Positions 42,285 through 50,011 of a DNA stretch of 64,000 nt are shown here, one piece after another (position 1 is the first letter of the stretch; the number at the start of each line of letters is the position of its first letter). The notes under the pieces are model-generated. The model had not been told where the DNA came from and did no database searches. It was given only the letters and a program-made list of their open reading frames with translations. The translations under genes were made by a program, and so were the position numbers. The stretch comes from Chelatococcus sp. (lineage in GTDB: Bacteria > Pseudomonadota > Alphaproteobacteria > Rhizobiales > Beijerinckiaceae): contig QFQY01000019.1 of assembly GCA_003248805.1 (NCBI GenBank), forward strand, positions 1 to 64,000. Direction: 5' to 3'.

Positions 42285-43481
42285 ATGGAACAGACCTGGC
42301 GCTGGTTCGGCCCGGACGACGTGGTGACGCTGGCCGAGGCCCGGCAGGCGGGCGCGCGCGGCATCGTCAACGCGCTGCACCAGATTCCCTATGGCGTGGT
42401 CTGGAGCGTCGCGGAGATCGAGGCGCGCAAGGCGCTGATCGAGCGCGATGCCTCGCTCGGCCTGCGCTGGTCCGTGGTCGAGAGCCTGCCGGTGCACGAG
42501 GACGTCAAGATCGGGGAGGGCGACCTCGAGCCGATCTTCGCCAACTACCGGCAGTCGCTGAGAAACCTCGCGGCCTGCGGCATCGAGGTCGTCTGCTACA
42601 ACTTCATGCCCGTGCTGGACTGGACGCGCACGCAGCTCGCCTATCCGCTGCCGGGCGGCGGCACGGCGCTGAAGTTCAACCTGCACGAATACGTCGCCTT
42701 TGACCTGCACATGCTGAAACGCGAGGGCGCCGAGAAGGGGCATTCCCCCGAGGTGCTGCGCCGGGCGAGGGAGTGGTTCGACGCGGCGAGCGAGGCCGAC
42801 CGGGACCGGCTGCTGGCGACCATCATGGCCGGGCTTCCCGGCGCCTTCGACCGTTACGACGTGCCCGGGCTCGCGCGCATCCTCGCGCGTTATCAGGGCA
42901 TGGGCCACGACACGCTGCGGGCCAATCTGAAGCGTTTCCTCGAGGCCGTGATCCCGACGGCCGAGGAGGTCGGGATCCGCATGTGCATCCATCCCGACGA
43001 CCCGCCGCGCCCGCTCTTCGGCCTGCCGAGGATCTGTTCGGACGAGGAGGATATCGCCTTCATCCTCGGTGCGGTCGACAGCCCCGCCAACGGCCTGACG
43101 CTGTGCTCGGGCTCGCTCGGGGCCAATCCGAGGAACGACGTGCCGGCGATCGCGCGGCGCTTCGCGGACCGGATCTGGTTCGCGCATCTGCGCAACGTCG
43201 CCAGGGACCCGGACGGCTCCTTCATGGAAGCCGAGCATCTGGGAGGCGACACCGACATGGTCGCGCTCGTGGACGCGCTGATGGCCGAGCAGACCCGCCG
43301 AAAGGCGGCGGGCTGGCCGCATTGGCGCATCCCGATGCGGCCGGACCATGGCCATGAGCTGCTCGGCGACAAGGGACGCGGCAGCTTTCCCGGCTATCCG
43401 GCCGTCGGGCGCCTGCGCGGCCTCGCCGAACTGCGCGGCGTGATGACGGCTCTGGCGAGCACGAAGGGCTACGCCGCATAG
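42285..43481 (+). CDS. uxuA: Mannonate dehydratase
   Basis: Dehydrates D-mannonate to 2-keto-3-deoxygluconate in the cytoplasm (hexuronate pathway). The 398 residues start MEQTWRWFGP, the canonical UxuA opening. Seen: VVESLPVHEDVKIG, CYNFMPVLDWTRTQL (about 101-115), CIHPDDPPRPLFGLPR (about 231-246), CSGSLGANPRNDV and HLRNVARDPDGSFMEAEHLGGDTD, carrying the metal-binding Cys, His and Asp residues. ATG 42273, four codons upstream, is an alternative start. No uxuB, uxaC or kdgK is present, so the pathway must continue elsewhere. Confidence 0.95.
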   Translation: MEQTWRWFGPDDVVTLAEARQAGARGIVNALHQIPYGVVWSVAEIEARKALIERDASLGLRWSVVESLPVHEDVKIGEGDLEPIFANYRQSLRNLAACGIEVVCYNFMPVLDWTRTQLAYPLPGGGTALKFNLHEYVAFDLHMLKREGAEKGHSPEVLRRAREWFDAASEADRDRLLATIMAGLPGAFDRYDVPGLARILARYQGMGHDTLRANLKRFLEAVIPTAEEVGIRMCIHPDDPPRPLFGLPRICSDEEDIAFILGAVDSPANGLTLCSGSLGANPRNDVPAIARRFADRIWFAHLRNVARDPDGSFMEAEHLGGDTDMVALVDALMAEQTRRKAAGWPHWRIPMRPDHGHELLGDKGRGSFPGYPAVGRLRGLAELRGVMTALASTKGYAA

Positions 43482-43647
43482 GGCGCCAGACGCGCCCGGC
43501 GGGCACGCCGCCTGCCGGCCCCGAGCCGCGACGAGGACCGCGACCCCTGTCCTCGTCGTCGCATCGGACCGGCTTGCAACGCGGAGCCCGTTTTTCGGCC
43601 CGATCCGGTCTGGCTGTTAACAAGCAGTCATGTCTGCACCAGATAAG

Positions 43648-43673
43648 GGCGGCGCTCCGGCGCCGCCTTTTTT
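43648..43673 (+). terminator. Rho-independent terminator after uxuA
   Basis: GGCGGCGC-TCCG-GCGCCGCC followed by six T: a perfect 8-bp GC stem with U tract, the clearest terminator in the window. It stands 167 bases after the uxuA stop. Confidence 0.85.
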
Positions 43674-44005
43674 CGTCGTGCGGTATCCGCCCGGCCCGGT
43701 CGACGCGCCCCGACATGCTGCGGTGCCGGTCCCGAGCCTTCCTCCCGGCCGCGTGCTCCCTCGACATGGCGACGACCCGACGGTCGGCGAGCGGTGGCGC
43801 AGCCACACCTCCCCGGACCGTCGCGCGACGCCGCGAGCGCGGGAGGGGGCGTCGGCTTCCTTCGCGCCGGCCGCCCGGTTCTTTTCGTCGATTGCAGGGG
43901 GGAGGCGGATCGCGGCGCTGGCCGCCCAAAGCGAGGCGCCATCGGCCGAGTGTAGCGGCGGCGCGCCGGTCCGGCGCGACCGGTTCTCCGCGGCGATCAT
44001 AGCTA
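43674..44005. other. Intergenic stretch without recognisable gene
   Basis: The region between the uxuA stop and the livK-like gene is 618 bases long. Beyond the terminator at 43648-43673 it is GC-rich with several overlapping open frames, all Arg/Pro/Ala-rich on both strands with no motif or ribosome site. I see no gene in it until the operator at 44006. Confidence 0.5.
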
Positions 44006-44031
44006 TCAGACAATCTGTCAATCAGTTGACA
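44003..44031 (+). promoter_or_regulatory. GntR-type operator, regulon 2 site 1, with -35 element
   Basis: CTATCAGACAATCTGTCAATC followed at once by AGTTGACA (TTGACA at 44026-44031). The 18 bases TCAGACAATCTGTCAATC (44006-44023) recur identically at 52191-52208, and the first 18 bases match 17/18 the reverse of the site at 52960. Symmetric core GACA-ATC-TGTC. It lies about 77-97 bases before the livK-like start. Confidence 0.7.
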
Positions 44032-44099
44032 GCAAAATTGTTTCAGACCATCGTCCCGGCAGCAAGCCCGCAGAAGGCTCCGTCCGCAGGAGGAAACCG

Positions 44100-45329
44100 A
44101 TGTCCGAATCCCGCAATCCGTCGCCGTCCCGCAGTCTCAGCCGCCGGAGCCTGATGCTCGCCGCGGCCGGCTCGATCGCCGCGCCCTATGTCGTCCGCGA
44201 CGCCGTCGCGCAGGGGAAGGCCGTCAATGTCGGCGTGATCATGCCGCTCTCCGGCGCCAATGCGCAGTTCGGCATCAATTCGCGCAACGGCGTCGAGCTC
44301 GTCGCCGACGAGATCAATGCCGCCGGCGGCATCAAGGCGCTCGGCGGGGCGCGCATCAACCTCGTGGTCGCCGATTCGACCTCGACGCCGACGACCGCGG
44401 CGAACGTCGCCCAGCGGCTGCTGACCCAGAACGACGTCGTCGCGATTCTCGGCGCCTTCGCCTCGTCGCTGACCATCGCGATCTCGGAGGTGACGGAGCG
44501 GCGCGGCGTGCCGCTGCTGACCATGTCCTTCTCCGACCAGATCACCGGCCGCGGCTTCGAGAACATCTTCCAGGTCGTGGCCAAGGCGTCCGTCCTCGGC
44601 AAGGCGCAGTTCGACGGTACGGTGGCGATCGCCGCGGCGGCCGGGCAGAAGCTCGAGAAGATCGCGATCATGTACGAGGATACGGCCTACGGCACCTCGC
44701 AGGCCGCGGGCCTGCGCGAGGGCGCGAAGGCCGCCGGGGTCCAGGTGGTGATGGACGACGCCTATCCGCTCGGGATCACCGACGTGACGCCGCTGATCAA
44801 CAAGCTGCGCGCCTCCGGCGCCCAGGCCGTGTTCCCGGTGTCCTATCTCAACGACTCGCTGCAGATCATCCGCGCGATGCGCCAGCAGCGCATCGCCATC
44901 CCCGCCATCGGCGGAGCGGCCGGCTACGTCATCCCCGACTTCGAGAAGGGGCTGGGCGAGTTCGCCGAGGGCGTGCTCTCGATCTCGCCGGCCAATTACG
45001 ACCTCGCTCCCGAGCTGACCGAACGCTTCCGCAAGCGCTACGGCTATTTCATGGTCCACGAGGCGCTGGAGCATGCGGTCTGCATGGACGTGCTGGCGCA
45101 GGCGATGGAGCAGGCGAAGTCGGCGAAGCCCGACGATCTCCGCAAGGCGCTGCGGGGGACCCGCTTCGAGGGCGGCTGGACCAAGACCATGACCGGGGGC
45201 GCCGTGCAGTTCGACAAGACGGGGCTCAACACCCTCTCCGTGCCGGTGATGGTGCAGTGGCGCAACAAGGAGCTGGTCACCGTCTGGCCCTCGGACGTCG
45301 CCAAAGCGAAGGCGGTCTGGGCGAGCTGA
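44100..45329 (+). CDS. Branched-chain-amino-acid-type ABC substrate-binding protein (LivK-like)
   Basis: Periplasmic protein of 409 residues. It starts MSESRNPSPS with SRRSLMLAAAGSIAAPYVV, a twin-arginine-like signal ending near DAVAQ. Type I periplasmic fold features: VNVGVIMPLSGANAQFG, NGVELVADEINAAGGI, ILGAFASSLTIAISEV and YEDTAYGTSQAAGLREGAK. Proteins of this group in Liv-type operons bind amino acids, amides, aromatic acids or lactams. The downstream PcaC-like and MBL genes favour an aromatic- or lactone-derived acid. First gene of a seven-gene operon. Confidence 0.9.
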   Translation: MSESRNPSPSRSLSRRSLMLAAAGSIAAPYVVRDAVAQGKAVNVGVIMPLSGANAQFGINSRNGVELVADEINAAGGIKALGGARINLVVADSTSTPTTAANVAQRLLTQNDVVAILGAFASSLTIAISEVTERRGVPLLTMSFSDQITGRGFENIFQVVAKASVLGKAQFDGTVAIAAAAGQKLEKIAIMYEDTAYGTSQAAGLREGAKAAGVQVVMDDAYPLGITDVTPLINKLRASGAQAVFPVSYLNDSLQIIRAMRQQRIAIPAIGGAAGYVIPDFEKGLGEFAEGVLSISPANYDLAPELTERFRKRYGYFMVHEALEHAVCMDVLAQAMEQAKSAKPDDLRKALRGTRFEGGWTKTMTGGAVQFDKTGLNTLSVPVMVQWRNKELVTVWPSDVAKAKAVWAS

Positions 45330-45371
45330 GGCTCGGACGGCCCCTCTGACGAACAGCGGAGAGCCACGGAT

Positions 45372-46232
45372 ATGGCGGTGGTGCAGGCCATCCTCGATGG
45401 GCTGATGATCGGCGGCGTCTATGCCGTCATCTCGATCGGCCTGACGCTGGTCTTCGGCGTGATGGGCATCGTGAACTTCGCGCAGGCGGAGTTCCTGATG
45501 CTCGGCATGTTCGTGGCCTATTATGCCTGGGCCTGGCTCGGGCTCGACCCTCTGCTGGCGGCGCCGCTCGCCTTCGCGGTGGTGTTCCTGCTCGGGGCGG
45601 CGCTGCAGCGCGTGCTGATCAGGCGCGTGCTGAAGGCACCGGAGGTGGCGCAGATCTTCCTCACGGTCGGCCTGCTGATCGTGCTGGAGAATGCGGCGCT
45701 GCTGATGTTCGGCTCGAGCTTCCGCTCGGTCTCGACGCCCTACCAGACCTCCTCGCTCCAGCTCGGCCCGCTGTTCGTCTCCGTGCCCTATCTGGCCGCC
45801 TTCGCGATGTCCGTCGCCTCCGGCCTGGCCCTGTGGCTCTTCCTCAAGACGAGCTGGTTCGGCCGGGCGATGCGCGCGACGGCGCAGGACCCGATGGCGG
45901 CGCGCCTGATGGGGATCGATTCCGACCGCATGCACATGCTGGCCTTCGCGCTCGGCGTCGGCCTGACCGCCTTCGGCGGCGCGGTGATCCTGCCCTATCT
46001 CACGGCCTCTCCCACGGTGGGCGCGCAATTCGTCGTCCTGATGTTCACCGTGGTGGTGCTGGGCGGGCTCGGTTCCGTCGCCGGGGCCGTGGTCGGAGGG
46101 CTCGCGGTCGGGATCATCCAGTCGCTCTCGACGCTTGTCCTGCCGATCCAGCTGCAGAACCTCGTCCTCTTCGTCGTGTTCATCGGCGTGCTCGCCTTCC
46201 GGCCCAAGGGGCTGCTGGGGGCGGCGCGATGA
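45372..46232 (+). CDS. Branched-chain-type ABC permease (LivH family)
   Basis: Membrane subunit of 286 residues: MAVVQAILDGLMIGGVYAVISIGLTLVFGVMGIVNFAQAEFLMLG is the typical LivH start, with MRATAQDPMAARLMGIDSDRMHMLAFALG (about 172-200) as the coupling loop. Its stop overlaps the livM-like start by 4 bases. Confidence 0.94.
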   Translation: MAVVQAILDGLMIGGVYAVISIGLTLVFGVMGIVNFAQAEFLMLGMFVAYYAWAWLGLDPLLAAPLAFAVVFLLGAALQRVLIRRVLKAPEVAQIFLTVGLLIVLENAALLMFGSSFRSVSTPYQTSSLQLGPLFVSVPYLAAFAMSVASGLALWLFLKTSWFGRAMRATAQDPMAARLMGIDSDRMHMLAFALGVGLTAFGGAVILPYLTASPTVGAQFVVLMFTVVVLGGLGSVAGAVVGGLAVGIIQSLSTLVLPIQLQNLVLFVVFIGVLAFRPKGLLGAAR

Positions 46233-47215
46233 ACCGGCTGTCACCGACCCGATGGCTCGGGCTCGCGCTGCTCGCGGCGCTCGCCATCGCCCTGCCTTTC
46301 GCGTTCGATCCGCGCGGCTACGGCATCCGCATCCTGTGCCTCGCCCTGCTCTTCGCCGCGATGGCGCAGGCCTGGAACATCGTCGCGGGGCTGGCCAACC
46401 AGATCTCGCTCGGCCATGCGGCCTTCTTCGGCATCGGCGCCTACACCTCGACGCTGCTGCTGATCCATTTCGGGGTCTCGCCCTGGCTGGGCATGCTCGC
46501 CGCCGCCGTGCTCGGCGGAATCGCGGCGCTGCTGATCAGCCTGCCGACGATGCGGCTTCGGGGCCATTACTTCGCGCTCGCGACGCTCGCCTTCGGCGAG
46601 GTCATGCGCGTGATCGGCAACAGCTGGGGCGGGCTGACCGGCGGGCCCGTCGGCATCTCGGTGCCGTTCTCGCAGCCGAGCCTCGACCTGCTGCAGTTCA
46701 AGGACACCCGCTCTTATTATTGGGTGATGCTCGCCGCGCTGATCCTCGTCACGCTGGTGTTCATCGCGATCAAGCGCAGCCGCCTCGGCTACAGGCTGCG
46801 CGCGATCAAGGAGAACGCCGACGCGGCGGAGGTGATCGGCGTCGACACGACCCGGACCAAGATCGTCGCGACCGTGATCTCGGGCGGGCTGACCGCGAGC
46901 CTCGGTACGCTCTATGCGCAGTTCCAGTTCTTCTTCGACCCCGACACGGTCTTCGGCGTCGCGGCGGTTTCGGTCAGGATGGCGATGATCGCCATCGTCG
47001 GCGGCATCGGCACGGCAGCGGGCCCGATCCTCGGCGCCTTCTTCGTGATCCCGATCGAGGAGGCGGCCAACCAGATCTTCTCGGCCCAGGTGGCGGGCCT
47101 CTCGCAACTCGTCTTCGGCGTCCTGCTGATCCTCGTGATCCTCCTGGAGCCGCGCGGCTTCATGGCGATCGGCCCTCGCCTGAGGCGCCTGTTCGGAAAG
47201 GGAGACGGCCGATGA
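46229..47215 (+). CDS. Branched-chain-type ABC permease (LivM family)
   Basis: Membrane subunit of 328 residues with NIVAGLANQISLGHAAFFGIGAYTSTLLL (about 48-76) and coupling loop RLRAIKENADAAEVIGVDTTRTK (about 190-212), both hallmarks of LivM. Starts at ATG 46229 inside the livH-like stop (ATGA) and overlaps the next gene the same way. Confidence 0.94.
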   Translation: MNRLSPTRWLGLALLAALAIALPFAFDPRGYGIRILCLALLFAAMAQAWNIVAGLANQISLGHAAFFGIGAYTSTLLLIHFGVSPWLGMLAAAVLGGIAALLISLPTMRLRGHYFALATLAFGEVMRVIGNSWGGLTGGPVGISVPFSQPSLDLLQFKDTRSYYWVMLAALILVTLVFIAIKRSRLGYRLRAIKENADAAEVIGVDTTRTKIVATVISGGLTASLGTLYAQFQFFFDPDTVFGVAAVSVRMAMIAIVGGIGTAAGPILGAFFVIPIEEAANQIFSAQVAGLSQLVFGVLLILVILLEPRGFMAIGPRLRRLFGKGDGR

Positions 47216-47934
47216 GTTCCCCGCTTCTCCAGGTCTCCGGCATCGGCAAGCGTTTCGGCGGGCTGCAGGCGCTCTCCGACGTCTCGCTTACGGTGGAGGC
47301 GGGCGAGATCGTCGGGCTCATCGGCCCGAACGGCGCCGGCAAGACCACGCTGTTCTCGACGCTGGTCGGCCTGCACCGGCCCGATAGCGGCACGATCAGG
47401 GTGGCTGGGCGCGATCTCGTCGGCCTCAAGCCCCACAAGATCTCCGCCGCCGGGATGATCAAGACCTTCCAGAACGTCGCGCTCTTCCTCGACTCGTCGG
47501 TCCTCGACAACGTTCTGACCGGAGGCCTCATGCGGCATTCGGTGGAGGATGCGCGCAAGCTCGCGCGCCGCTGCCTCGAGCGCGTCGGCATCGACGCGAT
47601 CGCCGACAAGCTGGCGCGCGATCTCTCGTTCCCGGAGCGGGCCCGGGTCGAGGTCGCCCGCGCGCTGTGTACCGAGCCGCGCATCCTCCTGCTCGACGAG
47701 GCGATGGCGGCGCTCAACCATGCCGAGATGGACGAGTTCATGGCGCTGCTGCGCCAGCTGCGCGAGGAGGGGCTGACGCTGATCGTGGTCGAGCACCACA
47801 TGCGCGCGATCATGTCGCTCTGCGACCGTCTGGTCGTGCTGAATTTCGGCCAGATGATCGCGACCGGGACGCCGGGAGAGATCGCCCGCGACCCGGCCGT
47901 CGTCGAAGCCTATCTCGGCCGCTCGGCAGCGTGA
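47212..47934 (+). CDS. Branched-chain-type ABC ATPase (LivG family), altered signature
   Basis: ATPase of 240 residues. Walker A GPNGAGKTT near 40-48 and Walker B ILLLDEAMAALN near 158-169 with the catalytic Glu retained; the His switch is present (VVEHHM). The ABC signature, normally L-(S/P)-Y-G-Q in LivG, reads LSFPERARVEVARAL: Gly-Gln is replaced by Pro-Glu. ATP hydrolysis at that half-site may be weak. It overlaps the livM-like gene by 4 bases. Confidence 0.9.
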   Translation: MSSPLLQVSGIGKRFGGLQALSDVSLTVEAGEIVGLIGPNGAGKTTLFSTLVGLHRPDSGTIRVAGRDLVGLKPHKISAAGMIKTFQNVALFLDSSVLDNVLTGGLMRHSVEDARKLARRCLERVGIDAIADKLARDLSFPERARVEVARALCTEPRILLLDEAMAALNHAEMDEFMALLRQLREEGLTLIVVEHHMRAIMSLCDRLVVLNFGQMIATGTPGEIARDPAVVEAYLGRSAA

Positions 47935-47944
47935 GGGGGAGATC

Positions 47945-48664
47945 ATGACCACCGCATCTCCTCTGCTCGCGATCGCGGGGCTCCATGCCGGTTACGGTGC
48001 GATCGACGTGCTGCACGACGTCTCGCTCGGCGTCGGCGCCGGCGAGTTCGTCTGCGTGATCGGCGCCAACACCGCCGGCAAGAGCACGCTCCTGCGCACC
48101 ATCTCGGGGCTCGTCGCCGCACGCGGCAGCATCCGCTTCGAGGGGCAGGAACTGGTGGGGCGTCCGTCCCACGGGATCCCGGGCCTCGGCATCGCCCATG
48201 TGCCGGAAGGGCGCCACGTCTTCCCGGAGATGACGGTCGACGAGAACGTCATGCTCGGCGCCTATGCCGTGCGCTCCGCCAGCGACATGGCGCAGCGGCG
48301 TGAGGAGGTCCTGACGATGTTCCCGCGCCTGCGCGAGCGGCTCGGGCAACTCGCGGGCACCCTGTCCGGGGGCGAGCAGCAGATGGTGGCGATCGGGCGC
48401 GCCCTGATGCTCAAGCCCCGGCTCCTGCTGCTCGACGAGCCGAGCCACGGGCTGGCGCCGAAGATCGTCGACGAACTGCACGACACCTTCCTCGCCGTCA
48501 GCCGGACGGGGACGGCGATCCTCCTCGTCGAGCAGAACACGACGCTGGCGCTCTCCGTCGCGGGGCGCGGCTATGTGCTGGAATCCGGCAGGGTCGTGCT
48601 GTCGGGCACGAGCGCCGAGCTTTCCGGAAACGATGCCGTCAGGAGCGCCTATCTCGGGCTCTGA
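47945..48664 (+). CDS. Branched-chain-type ABC ATPase (LivF family)
   Basis: ATPase of 239 residues: Walker A GANTAGKST (Asn-Thr in place of the usual Asn-Gly), GIAHVPEGRHVFPEMTV Q-loop region, canonical signature LSGGEQQMVAIGRAL, Walker B LLLLDEPSHGLAP and switch region LLVEQN. Partner of the LivG-like protein; its intact signature complements the partner's Walker A. It lies 10 bases after livG. Confidence 0.93.
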   Translation: MTTASPLLAIAGLHAGYGAIDVLHDVSLGVGAGEFVCVIGANTAGKSTLLRTISGLVAARGSIRFEGQELVGRPSHGIPGLGIAHVPEGRHVFPEMTVDENVMLGAYAVRSASDMAQRREEVLTMFPRLRERLGQLAGTLSGGEQQMVAIGRALMLKPRLLLLDEPSHGLAPKIVDELHDTFLAVSRTGTAILLVEQNTTLALSVAGRGYVLESGRVVLSGTSAELSGNDAVRSAYLGL

Positions 48665-48700
48665 CGGTTCCCGATAATCGCATCACGAAAGGGCAGACAG

Positions 48701-49096
48701 ATGTCGCACAGCGATCAGTTCAACAAGGGTCTCGAGGTCCGGCGCAAGGTGCTCGGGACCGAGTATGTCGACGGCAGCATCGCCAAGGCCGACGACTTCA
48801 TGATGGCCTTCCAGAACATCACCACCGAATGGTGCTGGGGCTATGCCTGGACCCGGCCCGGCCTCGAGCACAAGACCCGCTCGATGCTCAACCTCGCCAT
48901 GCTGACCGCGCTCGGCAAGCCGGCCGAGCTCAAGCTGCACGTCAAGGGCGCGCTCGCCAACGGCGTCACGGTCGACGAGATCAAGGAGATCCTCCTGCAC
49001 GCCACCGTCTATTGCGGCATTCCGGCCGGCCTCGACGCCTTCAAGGCGGCTCACGAGGTTCTCAAGGCCGAAGGGGCCGTTCCCCCCGGCAAGTGA
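48701..49096 (+). CDS. Carboxymuconolactone decarboxylase family protein (PcaC-like)
   Basis: The 131-residue single-domain protein resembles 4-carboxymuconolactone decarboxylase of the protocatechuate branch. Seen: RRKVLGTEYVDGSIAKADDF, WGYAWTRPGLEHKTRSMLNLAMLTALGK and HVKGALANGVTVDEIKEILLHATVYCGIPAG, the PcaC core. Other pca genes are absent, so it may act on a different lactone acid. Cotranscribed with the Liv-type importer (36-base gap) and 7 bases before the MBL gene. Confidence 0.9.
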   Translation: MSHSDQFNKGLEVRRKVLGTEYVDGSIAKADDFMMAFQNITTEWCWGYAWTRPGLEHKTRSMLNLAMLTALGKPAELKLHVKGALANGVTVDEIKEILLHATVYCGIPAGLDAFKAAHEVLKAEGAVPPGK

Positions 49097-49103
49097 GGCG
49101 ATA

Positions 49104-49898
49104 ATGGCCTTCTGGGAGGTTTTCGCCCTGCGCTATGCCGTGCATGAGCGCAGGGCGTTCGAGAACTTCATCCGGCCGCCGGACCCGCACGACGCGCCCA
49201 TGCCGATGGACTATTTCGTCTGGGTGGTGCGGCGGGGAGGGCGCGCGGTCGTCGTCGACACGGGGTTCACGCCGGAGGGCGGCGCGCGGCGCGGGCGGAC
49301 GCTCATCCGCCCCGTCGAGGCAGCTCTGCGCCAGCTCGGCGTCGTGCCGGAGGCGGTGGAGGACGTGGTGATCACGCATCTCCACTACGACCATGCCGGC
49401 AACCTCGATCTCTTCCCGAAGGCCCGCTTCCATCTGCAGGAGGCCGAGATGGGTTTCGCGACGGGCCGGCACATGTGCCAGGCCTGCCTGCGCTATCCCT
49501 TCGATGTCGAGGATGTGGTCAGGATGGTGCGGGCGGTCTATGCCGAGCGCGTCGTCTTCCATAACGGCGACGCCGAGCTCGCGGACGGCCTGAGCCTGCA
49601 CAAGGTCGGCGGCCACAGCGCCGGCCTGCAGATGCTGCGGGTCGAGACCGCGCGCGGCCCGCTGGTGCTGGCCAGCGACGCCGCGCATTTCCTGGCCAAT
49701 ATCGAGCGGCAGAACCCCTTCCCGATCTTCTTCGACCTCGGCGGGCTGGCACAGGGCTGGCTGACGGCGAGACGCCTGGCCGGCGGCGCGGACGAGCGCG
49801 TCATTCCCGGCCACGATCCGCTGGTGCGGGAGATCTATCCGGCCGTCCCGGGCTCGGACGGGGAGACCGTTGCGCTCCACCTGCCGCCGCTGCGCTGA
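49104..49898 (+). CDS. MBL-fold metallo-hydrolase (lactonase-like)
   Basis: The 264-residue metallo-beta-lactamase-fold protein has the zinc motif THLHYDHAGN near 92-101, HSAG near 172, SDAAHF near 191 and a final GHDP near 235, the ligand set of two-metal lactonases. It resembles N-acyl-homoserine-lactonase relatives, but the operon (PcaC-like decarboxylase, Liv-type importer) favours opening of a catabolic lactone. Last gene of the operon; dispersed repeat copy 2 follows. Confidence 0.87.
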   Translation: MAFWEVFALRYAVHERRAFENFIRPPDPHDAPMPMDYFVWVVRRGGRAVVVDTGFTPEGGARRGRTLIRPVEAALRQLGVVPEAVEDVVITHLHYDHAGNLDLFPKARFHLQEAEMGFATGRHMCQACLRYPFDVEDVVRMVRAVYAERVVFHNGDAELADGLSLHKVGGHSAGLQMLRVETARGPLVLASDAAHFLANIERQNPFPIFFDLGGLAQGWLTARRLAGGADERVIPGHDPLVREIYPAVPGSDGETVALHLPPLR

Positions 49899-49904
49899 CG
49901 GTCC

Positions 49905-50011
49905 CTGGAGCATCGGATCGACTATCGTATTCGGTCCGATGCTCCAGCCTTTGCTTTTGCATCGGCTTTCCCGAAAACCGCATTCCACTTTTCCGGAAAG
50001 CCGATGTTCTA
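49905..50011. repeat. Dispersed intergenic repeat, copy 2
   Basis: About 107 bases from CTGGAG to GTTCTA, matching copy 1 (29485-29591) in order and most positions: a CGGATCGACTATCG-like hairpin, the CCCGAAAACCGC block and CCGATGTTCTA. It lies between convergent genes, and its last three bases supply the TAG stop (50009-50011) of the leftward hydrolase. Confidence 0.75.

Noticed and set aside
43574..44154. Several 100-170-codon frames between uxuA and the livK-like gene
   Set aside because: Overlapping on both strands, low complexity, cross a strong terminator and the GntR operator; no start signal.
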